Positions 14,251-21,457 of a stretch of DNA of 37,815 nt are shown piece by piece. The notes beneath the pieces were generated by a model that was given only the letters and a program-made list of their open reading frames with translations, had not been told where the DNA came from and did not search any database. This stretch comes from Actinomadura sp. KC06 (GTDB lineage Bacteria; Actinomycetota; Actinomycetes; Streptosporangiales; Streptosporangiaceae). The stretch lies in the NCBI RefSeq assembly GCF_004348735.1, contig NZ_SMKT01000089.1:1-37815 (forward strand), in the 5' to 3' direction. The translations under genes and the position numbers were made by a program. Numbering within the stretch: position 1 is the first letter of the stretch; the number at the start of each line of letters is the position of its first letter.

Positions 14251-15807
14251 ATGGACCGTCGAAGCGTGCTGCGCGGTGGCCTCGCCGCGACCGGCGGGGC
14301 GACGCTCGCCCTGCTCAGCGGCGGATCGGCGCGGGCGACGAGGACGCCCGCGACGGCGGCGCTCCTGCGCGGCGGCCGCCCGCGGCTCACCCACGGCGTG
14401 CAGAGCGGCGACGTGACGGCCCGCGAGGGCGTGGTGTGGGCGCGCTCCGACCGTCCCGCCCGGATGCTGGTGGAGGTGAGCCGCCGCCCCGACTTCCGCC
14501 ATGCCCGGACGGTGCACGGCCCCGTCCTGACGCCCGACACGGATCTCACCGGCAAGGCGCTCCTGCGCGGTCTCCCGGCCGGCGCGGAACTGCATTACCG
14601 CGTCCGGCTGGCCGACCTCGACCGACGCGTTACGTCCGAGCCGGTGACGGGCCGTTTCCGCACCGCGCCGCACGACCGCGGCCGGAACGTCCGCTTCGTC
14701 TGGTCGGGCGACCTCGCGGGCCAGGGCTGGGGCATCAACCCCGACCTCGGCGGCTTCCGGATCTTCAGGGCGATGAGCGCCGTCGATCCCGACTTCTTCC
14801 TGTGCAGCGGCGACCTCGTCTACTCCGACGGCCCGCTCGCCGAGACGGTGAAGCTGCCGGACGGCCGGACCTGGCGCAACCTCGTGACACCGGAGAAGTC
14901 GGCCGTCGCGCAGACCCTTCCCGAATATCGCGGCCAGTTCCGCTACAACCTGCTGGACGCCAACCTCCGGGCCTTCAACGCCCACGTCCCGATGATCTAC
15001 CAGTGGGACGACCACGAAACCGTGAACAACTGGTATCCGGGCGAGATCCTCGACCTTCCCCAGTACACCGAGAAGCGCGTGGACGTCCTGGCCGCCCGCG
15101 CCCGCCGCGCCGCCTTCGAGTACACGCCGATGAGGTCGTCCCGCACGGGCCGCATCTACCGCAAGATCTCCTACGGGCCGCTGCTGGACGTCTTCGTCCT
15201 CGATATGCGCACCTACAAGTCGCCGAACGACGCCAACGACTCCCCGACCCAGCAGAACGCCCTTCTCGGCGCGGAGCAATCGGCCTGGCTGAAGCGCGAG
15301 CTGCGCCGCTCGAAGGCGACCTGGAAGGTGATGGCGGCCGACCTGCCGATCGGCCTGATCGTCCCCGACGGCTCCGCCGCCCAGGAAGGGATCGCGCAGG
15401 GCGACGGCGGCGCGCCGCTGGGCCGCGAACGGGAGATCGCCGATCTGCTCTCCTATGCGCGGCGGCACCGCGTCCGGAACCTGGTCTGGCTGACGGCCGA
15501 CGTCCATTACACGGCGGCCCATTTCTACGACCCGTCCAAGGCCGGGTTCAGCGACTTCGATCCCTTCTGGGAATTCGTCTCCGGCCCGCTCAACGCCGGC
15601 GCCTTCGGTCCCAACAAGCTCGAAGGGACGTTCGGCGCGCAGCTCAAGTTCGCCCAGCCGGCGCCGCAGGCGAACACCTCGCCCGCCGACGGCTACCAGT
15701 TCTTCGGGGACGTGGAAATCGACGCGCACACCGGGACGCTGACCGTCCATCTGCGGGACCTGGACGGCAAAGCCCTCTACAGCCAGGCCCTGACGCCCCG
15801 CCGCTGA
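14251..15807 (+). CDS. phoD: Tat-exported alkaline phosphatase D (PhoD family)
   Basis: A 518-residue secreted phosphatase/phosphodiesterase. A twin-arginine signal peptide (MDRRSVLRGGLAATGGATL, cleavage near residue 30) leads to the PhoD N-terminal beta domain (about 45-145: LTHGVQSGDVTAREGVVWAR) and the metallophosphatase domain (about 150-510). Metal-binding motifs are WSGDL, FFLCSGDLVYSD, MIYQWDDHETVNNW and WLTADVHYTAAHFYD. PhoD enzymes use calcium and iron and release phosphate from mono- and diesters, including teichoic acids, outside the cell. GGAG lies six bases before the ATG; the longer open frame upstream is not coding. A possible PHO-box lies upstream. Confidence 0.94.
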   Translation: MDRRSVLRGGLAATGGATLALLSGGSARATRTPATAALLRGGRPRLTHGVQSGDVTAREGVVWARSDRPARMLVEVSRRPDFRHARTVHGPVLTPDTDLTGKALLRGLPAGAELHYRVRLADLDRRVTSEPVTGRFRTAPHDRGRNVRFVWSGDLAGQGWGINPDLGGFRIFRAMSAVDPDFFLCSGDLVYSDGPLAETVKLPDGRTWRNLVTPEKSAVAQTLPEYRGQFRYNLLDANLRAFNAHVPMIYQWDDHETVNNWYPGEILDLPQYTEKRVDVLAARARRAAFEYTPMRSSRTGRIYRKISYGPLLDVFVLDMRTYKSPNDANDSPTQQNALLGAEQSAWLKRELRRSKATWKVMAADLPIGLIVPDGSAAQEGIAQGDGGAPLGREREIADLLSYARRHRVRNLVWLTADVHYTAAHFYDPSKAGFSDFDPFWEFVSGPLNAGAFGPNKLEGTFGAQLKFAQPAPQANTSPADGYQFFGDVEIDAHTGTLTVHLRDLDGKALYSQALTPRR

Positions 15808-15833
15808 GGGGCGTTCGTGGGACCATCGTCGGC

Positions 15834-16172
15834 GTGAAGCGCGTCCACGCCCCGACGGCCCTCTGCCTCGCCCTGGCGGGCGGCCTCGTCCTGACGGCCT
15901 GCTCGGACGGCGCCGCGGACCGCAGGGCCGACTGCGCGAAGATCTCGTCCGCGCTCGCGAAGACCCCGGACCCGACCGCCGAGCAGGTCCTCGGCGCGCT
16001 CCGCGAGGTCCGCCCGGACCTGAAGGACGACGGCCTCGCCGAGCAGGTCGACACCGTCATCGCCTCGGGCGGCAAGGACCGGATGTCCGACGAGGAGACC
16101 TTCCGGTTCGCCAAGGCCACCGAGGAGATCCGCGACATCTGCCGGCAGGAGCGCGCCGCCCTCAGCGGCTGA
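15834..16172 (+). CDS. Small secreted lipoprotein
   Basis: A 112-residue protein with a type II signal peptide: basic start (VKRVHAP), hydrophobic core, and lipobox LTAC with the lipidated Cys about residue 23. The mature part is a short helical acidic/basic domain with two further cysteines (ADCAKI and RDICRQ) that could form a disulphide. No family is recognised. It begins 26 bases after phoD on the same strand and is probably co-transcribed. The GTG start has a weak ribosome binding site. Its end overlaps the convergent 30-residue gene by 11 bases. Confidence 0.78.
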   Translation: MKRVHAPTALCLALAGGLVLTACSDGAADRRADCAKISSALAKTPDPTAEQVLGALREVRPDLKDDGLAEQVDTVIASGGKDRMSDEETFRFAKATEEIRDICRQERAALSG

Positions 16173-16254
16173 GGATCAGGTACGCGACCCAGGTGAGGAC
16201 GAGGGTCACGGCCAGCGACCCGAGACATCCCAGCCGGGACGAGAAAAAGAACAT
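16162..16254 (-). CDS. 30-residue single-helix membrane protein
   Basis: The minus strand reads MFFFSSRLGCLGSLAVTLVL and continues TWVAYLILSR, 30 residues, ending at TGA 16162-16164. GAGG lies six bases before the ATG. A short aromatic/basic head with a small-residue GCLGS turn and one membrane helix resembles the tiny MFFFxxRLGCxGS proteins that recur in actinobacterial genomes (recalled pattern, not searched). The gene is below usual length cut-offs. It converges on the lipoprotein gene, overlapping its last 11 bases, and is divergent from the CHAP operon. Function unknown. Confidence 0.75.
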   Translation of the reverse strand: MFFFSSRLGCLGSLAVTLVLTWVAYLILSR

Positions 16255-16420
16255 AGAGCGCCTCTACCCCCGAACACCCGGGTTTCGCACACTCCCGGGA
16301 CGGGGGAAGCCGCCGGGTTTCCGGATGTCTTACCTGGTGGGGAGGCAGATGCCGCGCTTGGGTGTGTTTTGCGGCGAAAACCGGAGAAGGAGAGGGTCAG
16401 GCCATTACGGTCGGTACGGA

Positions 16421-16439
16421 GTCCCTTACGTAAAGGGAC
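16421..16439. promoter_or_regulatory. Inverted repeat in the leader of the CHAP operon
   Basis: GTCCCTT (16421-16427) pairs with AAGGGAC (16433-16439) around the loop ACGTA. It lies 28 bases before the GTG of the small acidic gene and can be read as a leader hairpin or an operator centred on TTACGTAA. Confidence 0.45.
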
Positions 16440-16467
16440 GGCGGAGACAACGCTCCAGGAGGAGCAC

Positions 16468-16641
16468 GTGACCCCCCAAAACAGAACAGACAGCGCAGAA
16501 GCCGCGCTTATGGACGAAGTGGACGTCAATCCGGGCGTCCACCAGCCCACCGAAGCGGACGAGGAGCAGGTCCTCGGCGAGCTGTACGGCGAGCCCGACG
16601 ACGGGTACTTCCGCGGCGAGGAAGCCGAGGACGCCGGATGA
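16468..16641 (+). CDS. 57-residue acidic protein preceding the CHAP hydrolase
   Basis: A small, strongly acidic protein (MTPQNRTDSAEAALMDEVDV at the start, EEAEDAG at the end), predicted to be mostly disordered. It begins with GTG and has AGGAGG five to six bases upstream, one of the best ribosome binding sites in the window. Its stop overlaps the next ATG (ATGA), so it is translationally coupled to the CHAP-domain hydrolase. No family is recognised. It could be a chaperone, immunity or secretion partner for the hydrolase, or a leader for its translation. These are guesses from position only. Confidence 0.8.
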   Translation: MTPQNRTDSAEAALMDEVDVNPGVHQPTEADEEQVLGELYGEPDDGYFRGEEAEDAG

Positions 16642-17345
16642 GCGCCGCGAAGATGATCGCCGAGGCGCGCAAGTCGATCGGGATGTCGGGCCGCCCGAAC
16701 AAGATCACCAAGGAGTACGCGGAGCGGCACGGGGACGAGTTCCTCAGAGCCGCGTGGTGCGACATGGCCGTCACCTACTGGGCGCGGCACAGCGGGAACG
16801 CGTCCGCCGTCCTGCCCGGCGGCGACCGCGCCTACACGGTCTGGCACGCGCAGGACTTCCAAAAGGCCGGACGCTGGCACAGCGGGACGACCGCGAGCGT
16901 CAACCAGGCCAAGCCCGGCGACATCGTCTTCTTCGACTGGGGCGCCACCAACTCCATCGGCGCGATCGACCACGTCGGCGTCGTCGAGAAGGTCCTCGGC
17001 GGCGGACGCCTGCAGACCATCGAGGCCAACACCGGCGACGCGTGCAAGCGCCGCGTAAGAAGCTCCAGTGTCATCGCCGGCTACGGACGACCCGCGTACG
17101 GCGGGGGCAACTGGACGGAGGACATGGTGAAGAAACTCCCGGAACTGAGCAAGGGCGACTCGGGTGAGCACGTGCAGAGCCTGCAGGGGCTGCTGATGGC
17201 GCGCAGCCACCCGGAGATCACCATGACGGGCCGGTTCGACGACGCGACCGAGGCCGCCGTGAAGGCGGTCCAGCGGTGGGGCGGCGTCGACGCCGACGGC
17301 GTCGTCGGCCCGAAGACCTGGCCGGTTCTGCTGCGCGTGCACTAG
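16638..17345 (+). CDS. CHAP amidase/endopeptidase with peptidoglycan-binding domain
   Basis: A 235-residue two-domain protein. The NlpC/P60-like CHAP domain (about 5-150) has the catalytic Cys41 in AAWCDMAVTYWA, His112 in IDHVGVVE and a polar third residue near IEANTG (Glu129/Asn131). A PG_binding_1 domain follows (about 165-233: LSKGDSGEHVQSLQ, FDDATEAAVKAVQ, DGVVGPKTW). It should cut peptide bonds or the amide bond in peptidoglycan. There is no signal peptide or membrane helix, so it would need lysis, a phage-type holin or a special export route, like endolysins. It is translationally coupled to the 57-residue protein. No phage genes are nearby. Confidence 0.88.
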   Translation: MSAAKMIAEARKSIGMSGRPNKITKEYAERHGDEFLRAAWCDMAVTYWARHSGNASAVLPGGDRAYTVWHAQDFQKAGRWHSGTTASVNQAKPGDIVFFDWGATNSIGAIDHVGVVEKVLGGGRLQTIEANTGDACKRRVRSSSVIAGYGRPAYGGGNWTEDMVKKLPELSKGDSGEHVQSLQGLLMARSHPEITMTGRFDDATEAAVKAVQRWGGVDADGVVGPKTWPVLLRVH

Positions 17346-17374
17346 CAGACCTGCCGGTTCTGCTGCGCGTGCAC
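17314..17374 (+). repeat. Duplicated 3' end of the CHAP gene
   Basis: The last coding bases of the CHAP gene at 17314-17342 recur at 17347-17374 with one G missing (the shared part starts AGACCTG and ends GCGCGTGCAC). The copies are separated by TAGC, which contains the stop codon. It is a local tandem duplication that leaves a non-functional extra 3' end. Confidence 0.85.
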
Positions 17375-17454
17375 CAGCCGCCATGCGTCGGCCACAGATC
17401 GGTAAATAGGCAGGGCCGGGGGCTAGTACGGGATTCAACCCCGGCATAGGTTCG

Positions 17455-17460
17455 TAGGGT
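17455..17460 (+). promoter_or_regulatory. Candidate -10 of the molybdenum hydroxylase operon
   Basis: TAGGGT at 17455-17460 lies within CGTAGGGTC, a nine-base word also present upstream of coxG (21416-21424). A GATTCA lies 17 bp upstream as a poor -35. Shared words upstream of the two transcription units suggest, but do not prove, co-regulation. Confidence 0.3.
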
Positions 17461-17563
17461 CGCCTTCCACGGAGGTGGCCTCGATGACGTGGCCGGATCC
17501 ACGCGCACCGCCCAGGGACGTCTCGCTCCGAGTCCACCCCGCGAGCGTCCCTGGGAGGAACGC

Positions 17564-18055
17564 ATGCCACGTATCCGTGTCGAGGTCGACGGTGCGACGT
17601 ACGAGGACGACGTCGAACCGCGCCTCCTGCTCGTCCACTATCTGCGCGAACGGCTGGGGAAGGTCGGAACCCCGGTCGGCTGCGACACCAGCAACTGCGG
17701 AGCCTGCACCGTCCTGATGGACGGCATGAGCGTGAAGAGCTGCTCCGTGCTCGCCGTCCAGGCGGACGGCGCCGACGTGACGACCGTCGAGGGCCTCGGC
17801 ATCGACGGGACCGAGCATCCGATGCAGCGGGCCTTCCATGAGGAGCACGCGCTCCAGTGCGGCTACTGCACCCCCGGCATGATCATGGCGTCGCTCGACC
17901 TGCTGCGGGAGAACGCCGACCCGTCGGAGACGGAGGTCCGGGAGGGCCTCGAGGGCAACCTGTGCCGGTGCACCGGCTACCAGAACATCGTCAAGGCAGT
18001 CCGGCGCGCGGCGAAGGAGATGCGGGAACCCGCGGGCCAGGAGGTGACGCCGTGA
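17564..18055 (+). CDS. Molybdenum hydroxylase 2Fe-2S subunit (CoxS-like)
   Basis: A 163-residue electron-transfer subunit with two 2Fe-2S clusters. The plant-ferredoxin-type cluster has Cys40, Cys45, Cys48 and Cys60 (VGCDTSNCGACTV); the helical cluster has Cys99, Cys102, Cys134 and Cys136 (QCGYCTPG, LCRCTG). It passes electrons from the Mo site of the large subunit to FAD on the medium subunit. GGGAGG lies five bases before the ATG. Its stop overlaps the large-subunit GTG. The subunit order in this operon is small, large, medium, rather than the medium, small, large of form I CO dehydrogenases. Confidence 0.95.
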   Translation: MPRIRVEVDGATYEDDVEPRLLLVHYLRERLGKVGTPVGCDTSNCGACTVLMDGMSVKSCSVLAVQADGADVTTVEGLGIDGTEHPMQRAFHEEHALQCGYCTPGMIMASLDLLRENADPSETEVREGLEGNLCRCTGYQNIVKAVRRAAKEMREPAGQEVTP

Positions 18056-20493
18056 CGATCCAGGAGGGTGGCACCAGGGCGGAGATCGGCTCCCCGCGGA
18101 AACGGTCGGAGGACGCCCGGCTCATCAGGGGCCGGACGCAGTGGACGGACAACATGACCCCGCAGGGGACGCTGCACGTGGCGTTCCTGCGCAGCCCGCA
18201 CGCGCACGCGCGGATCGTCCGCGTCGACACCTCGCAGGCGAAGGGGCGTCCCGGAGTGGTCGCCGCGTTGAGCGGCGCGGATTTCGCCGGCGAGCAGGGT
18301 TCGCTGCCGTGCGCGTGGGTCGTCACCGACGACATGAACCATCCGGACCATCCGCCGATGGCGGTGAGCGAGGTGCGGTACGCGGGCGAGCCGGTGGCGT
18401 GCGTGGTGGCGCGGGACAAGCACGCGGCCTTCGACGCCCTGGACGAGATCGACATCGACTACGAGCCGCTGTCCGCGGTCCTGAACATGGACGCGGCCCT
18501 TGCGGAAGGGTCCGACCTCGTCCATGAGGACCTGGGGACGAACAAGTCCTACACGTGGGTGTTCGAGAACGGGGATCTCGACGCCGCGATGAGGGACGCC
18601 CCTGTCGTCATCGAACGCGAGTACGTGCAGCAGAGGCTCATCCCGTCGGCGATGGAGCCGCGGTCGGTGCTGTGCGTCCCGGACGGGGACGACTTCACGC
18701 TGTACTCGGCGACGCAGATCCCGCACATTCTGCGGCTGATGCTGGCCACCGTCACCGGGATCGCCGAGCATCGCATACGGGTCGTGGCACCGGACGTCGG
18801 CGGCGGGTTCGGCTCCAAGCTGCAGGTGTACGGCGAGGAGGTCCTCGCGCTGCTGCTGGCCCGCAGGCTCGGCCGTCCGGTGAAATGGACGGAGTCGCGC
18901 AGCGAAGGCAACATGACCGTCCACCACGGTCGCGACCAGATACAGCGGCTGACGCTCGCCGCAGAGCGCGACGGACGGATCCGCGGTTTCAAGGCGGACA
19001 TCCTGGCCGACATGGGCGCGTACCTGATGCTCGTCACACCGGGCATCCCGATTCTCGGCGCGTTCATGTACAACGGCATCTACAAGATGGACGCGTACTC
19101 GTTCACCTGCACGGGCGTCTTCACGACGAAGACGCCGACAGACGCGTACCGAGGCGCTGGCCGTCCAGAGGCCACCTACGCCATCGAGCGCATGATGGAC
19201 GAACTCGCCACCGAACTTGGCGTCGACCCCATCGAGATACGGCGCCGTAACTGGATCGCGCACGAGGAGTTCCCGTACGAGACGATCGCGGGACTGACGT
19301 ACGACTCCGGTAACTACGAGGCGGCGACGGACAAGGCGCTGGAGCTGTTCGAGTACGACAAGCTGCGCGCGGAGCAGGCCGACCGGCGTGAACGGCGGGA
19401 TCCGGTGCAGCTGGGCATCGGCGTGTCGACGTTCACGGAGATGTGCGGCCTGGCACCGTCCCGCGTGCTGGGTTCGTTGAGTTACGGCGCGGGCGGCTGG
19501 GAGCACGCATCCGTGCGCGTACTGGCGTCCGGCAAGGTCGAGGTGATCACCGGCTCGTCGCCGCATGGGCAGGGCCACGAGACGGCCTGGGCGCAGATCG
19601 CCGCCGACAGGCTCGGTGTCCCGTTCGAGGACGTGAAGGTGCTGCACGGCGACACGGCCATCTCGCCCAAGGGCATGGATACGTACGGGTCGCGTTCGCT
19701 GGCCGTCGGCGGCGTCGCGCTGTTCTCCGCATGCGACAAGGTGGTGGAGAAGGCCCGGAAGGTCGCCGCGCATCTGCTGGAGGCCGCCGAGCAGGACCTG
19801 GAGTTCACCGGCGGGCGGTTCAGCGTCCGGGGCGTCCAGGAGGAGGGCAGGACGCTGCAGGAGATCGCGACGGCCACGTTCGCCGCGCACGACCTCCCGG
19901 ACGGCATCGAGCCGTCGCTGGACGCCGACGCCACGTTCGACCCGGAGAACTTCTCCTTCCCGCACGGCACGCACCTGTGCGCCGCGGAGGTCGACACCGA
20001 GACCGGGATGGTGAAGCTCCGCAAGTACGTCGCCGTGGACGACGTGGGAAAGGTCGTCAACCCGCTCATCGTGGAGGGCCAGGTGCACGGCGGGCTCGCG
20101 CAGGGCATCGCGCAGGCCCTGTACGAGGAGGCCGTCTACGACGCGGACGGCAACCTGACCACGACCACGCTGGCCGACTACCTCGTCCCGTCGGCCGCGG
20201 ACCTGCCGACGTTCACGACCGACCGGACGGAGACGCCCGCGACGTCCAACCCGATGGGCGTGAAGGGCGTCGGGGAGGCGGGCACGATCGCGTCCACCCC
20301 GGCGGTCGTCAACGCGATCGTGGACGCGCTGCGCCCGTACGGCGTGAACGACGTCCCGATGCCGTGCACGCCGGAGCGCGTCTGGCGCGCATTGCGCGCG
20401 GAGGCGAAACCGGAGACGGCGGAGCCCGGCGCTGGCGGCGGCCTCGGCTCGGCATCGGGTTCCGGCACGGGCTCGGCAGGAGGTGCACTGTGA
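18052..20493 (+). CDS. Molybdopterin-binding large subunit, form II CoxL/xanthine dehydrogenase family
   Basis: An 813-residue catalytic subunit binding molybdopterin cytosine dinucleotide. Motifs are VGGGFGSK (249-256), the active-site loop AYRGAGR (365-371) and the catalytic Glu near 742 in VKGVGEAGT. In true aerobic CO dehydrogenase (form I) the loop is AYxCSFR; AYRGAGR marks the form II group, whose substrates include aldehydes, purines and other aromatics and are mostly unknown. A Gly/Ser-rich tail (about the last 25 residues) is odd and probably disordered. The GTG overlaps the small-subunit stop, with AGGAGG upstream. Confidence 0.94.
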   Translation: MTIQEGGTRAEIGSPRKRSEDARLIRGRTQWTDNMTPQGTLHVAFLRSPHAHARIVRVDTSQAKGRPGVVAALSGADFAGEQGSLPCAWVVTDDMNHPDHPPMAVSEVRYAGEPVACVVARDKHAAFDALDEIDIDYEPLSAVLNMDAALAEGSDLVHEDLGTNKSYTWVFENGDLDAAMRDAPVVIEREYVQQRLIPSAMEPRSVLCVPDGDDFTLYSATQIPHILRLMLATVTGIAEHRIRVVAPDVGGGFGSKLQVYGEEVLALLLARRLGRPVKWTESRSEGNMTVHHGRDQIQRLTLAAERDGRIRGFKADILADMGAYLMLVTPGIPILGAFMYNGIYKMDAYSFTCTGVFTTKTPTDAYRGAGRPEATYAIERMMDELATELGVDPIEIRRRNWIAHEEFPYETIAGLTYDSGNYEAATDKALELFEYDKLRAEQADRRERRDPVQLGIGVSTFTEMCGLAPSRVLGSLSYGAGGWEHASVRVLASGKVEVITGSSPHGQGHETAWAQIAADRLGVPFEDVKVLHGDTAISPKGMDTYGSRSLAVGGVALFSACDKVVEKARKVAAHLLEAAEQDLEFTGGRFSVRGVQEEGRTLQEIATATFAAHDLPDGIEPSLDADATFDPENFSFPHGTHLCAAEVDTETGMVKLRKYVAVDDVGKVVNPLIVEGQVHGGLAQGIAQALYEEAVYDADGNLTTTTLADYLVPSAADLPTFTTDRTETPATSNPMGVKGVGEAGTIASTPAVVNAIVDALRPYGVNDVPMPCTPERVWRALRAEAKPETAEPGAGGGLGSASGSGTGSAGGAL

Positions 20494-21344
20494 TTCCGGC
20501 GGCTTTCGACTACGCACGGCCCGCCTCGGTGGAGGACGCCGTCCGGGTGCTGTCCGACGCGGGCGAGGACGCGAAGGTCCTCGCCGGCGGGCAGAGCCTG
20601 ATGCCGCTGCTGCGGCTCCGGCTCGCCATCCCGGACGCGCTCGTCGACGTCGGCCGGATCGGCGCGCTCCGCGAGATCCGCGACGAGGGCGACTCGCTGG
20701 TCATCGGCGCGATGGCCACGCACCACCAGGTCATCCGCGACCCGCTGGTGCGCGAGCACGTCCCGCTGATCGCGCAGGCGGCGGAGACGGTCGCCGACCC
20801 GGCCGTCCGGCACCGCGGCACGTTCGGCGGGTCGCTCGCGCACGCCGACCCGGCGGGCGACCTCCCGGCCGTCGCGCTGGCGCTGGACGCGGTGTTCCTC
20901 GTCCGGTCCGTGCGCGGCGAGCGGGAGATCCCGGCGTCGGAGTTCTTCGTCGACTGGATGACGTCGGCGATGGAGCCGGACGAGCTGCTCGTCGGCGTGC
21001 GGGTGCCGAAGCTGGGTTCCGGCTGGGGCGTGCACTACGAGAAGTTCCATCGGACGGCGCAGGCGTGGGCCATCGTCGGCGTCGCGTGCGCGGTGCGCCG
21101 CAATGGCGGCGCCGTCGAGGAGGCACGTGTCGCGCTGACCAACATGGGCCCCGCGCCGGTGCGGGCCGGCGGGGTGGAGAACGCCGTCAGGGGGCGTCCC
21201 GTATCGGAGGACTCGTTCAGGGCCGCGGCCGAGCACGCGACCGAGGGCACCGAGCCGCCCGGTGACCTGCACGGGTCGTCGGAGTACCGGTCGCATCTGG
21301 CGACCGTGCTGACCTCGCGGGCCCTGGCCGCCGCGGCCGTTTGA
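20490..21344 (+). CDS. FAD-binding medium subunit of the molybdenum hydroxylase
   Basis: A 284-residue flavoprotein. The FAD-binding motifs are AGGQSLMPLLR (32-42) and GTFGGSLAHADPAGDLP (110-126), the usual pyrophosphate loops of CoxM/XDH-FAD subunits, followed by the CO-deh flavoprotein C-terminal domain (about 175-280). It transfers electrons onward to an acceptor, probably a quinone given the CoxG downstream. AGGAGG precedes the GTG, which overlaps the large-subunit stop (GTGA). It completes a three-subunit complex with tight translational coupling. Confidence 0.94.
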   Translation: MIPAAFDYARPASVEDAVRVLSDAGEDAKVLAGGQSLMPLLRLRLAIPDALVDVGRIGALREIRDEGDSLVIGAMATHHQVIRDPLVREHVPLIAQAAETVADPAVRHRGTFGGSLAHADPAGDLPAVALALDAVFLVRSVRGEREIPASEFFVDWMTSAMEPDELLVGVRVPKLGSGWGVHYEKFHRTAQAWAIVGVACAVRRNGGAVEEARVALTNMGPAPVRAGGVENAVRGRPVSEDSFRAAAEHATEGTEPPGDLHGSSEYRSHLATVLTSRALAAAAV

Positions 21345-21358
21345 TTGTTCGTCGTGTC

Positions 21359-21386
21359 GCCGGGTACCCGGTTCCGGGTACCCGGC
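21359..21386. promoter_or_regulatory. Perfect 13-bp inverted repeat of self-palindromic arms
   Basis: GCCGGGTACCCGG (21359-21371) and its exact inverse (21374-21386) are separated by TT. Each arm also contains the 12-bp palindrome CCGGGTACCCGG, so two identical palindromic sites stand 15 bp apart. It lies 14 bases after the FAD-subunit stop and 71 before coxG. It could be a terminator, an mRNA-stability hairpin or a two-site operator. Confidence 0.7.
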
Positions 21387-21417
21387 ACCCGACTGGCGAC
21401 CGAGCAGTCGACCGCCG

Positions 21418-21423
21418 TAGGGT
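21418..21423 (+). promoter_or_regulatory. Candidate -10 of coxG
   Basis: TAGGGT at 21418-21423 sits in the same CGTAGGGTC word seen before the first gene of the operon (17453-17461). No good -35 is visible. If real, coxG has its own promoter after the hairpin at 21359-21386. Confidence 0.25.
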
Positions 21424-21457
21424 CACGGTAGTTCTCCGGACGATAAGGACAACGATC

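Noticed and set aside
16638..17345. Prophage lysis module
   Set aside because: An endolysin-like enzyme alone; no holin, capsid, tail, integrase or attachment site nearby.
18052..20493. Aerobic carbon monoxide dehydrogenase (CoxL form I)
   Set aside because: The active-site loop is AYRGAGR, not AYxCSFR, so CO oxidation cannot be claimed.
17977..20517. Minus-strand open frame of 846 codons
   Set aside because: Antisense shadow of the molybdenum hydroxylase large subunit; no motifs and biased composition.
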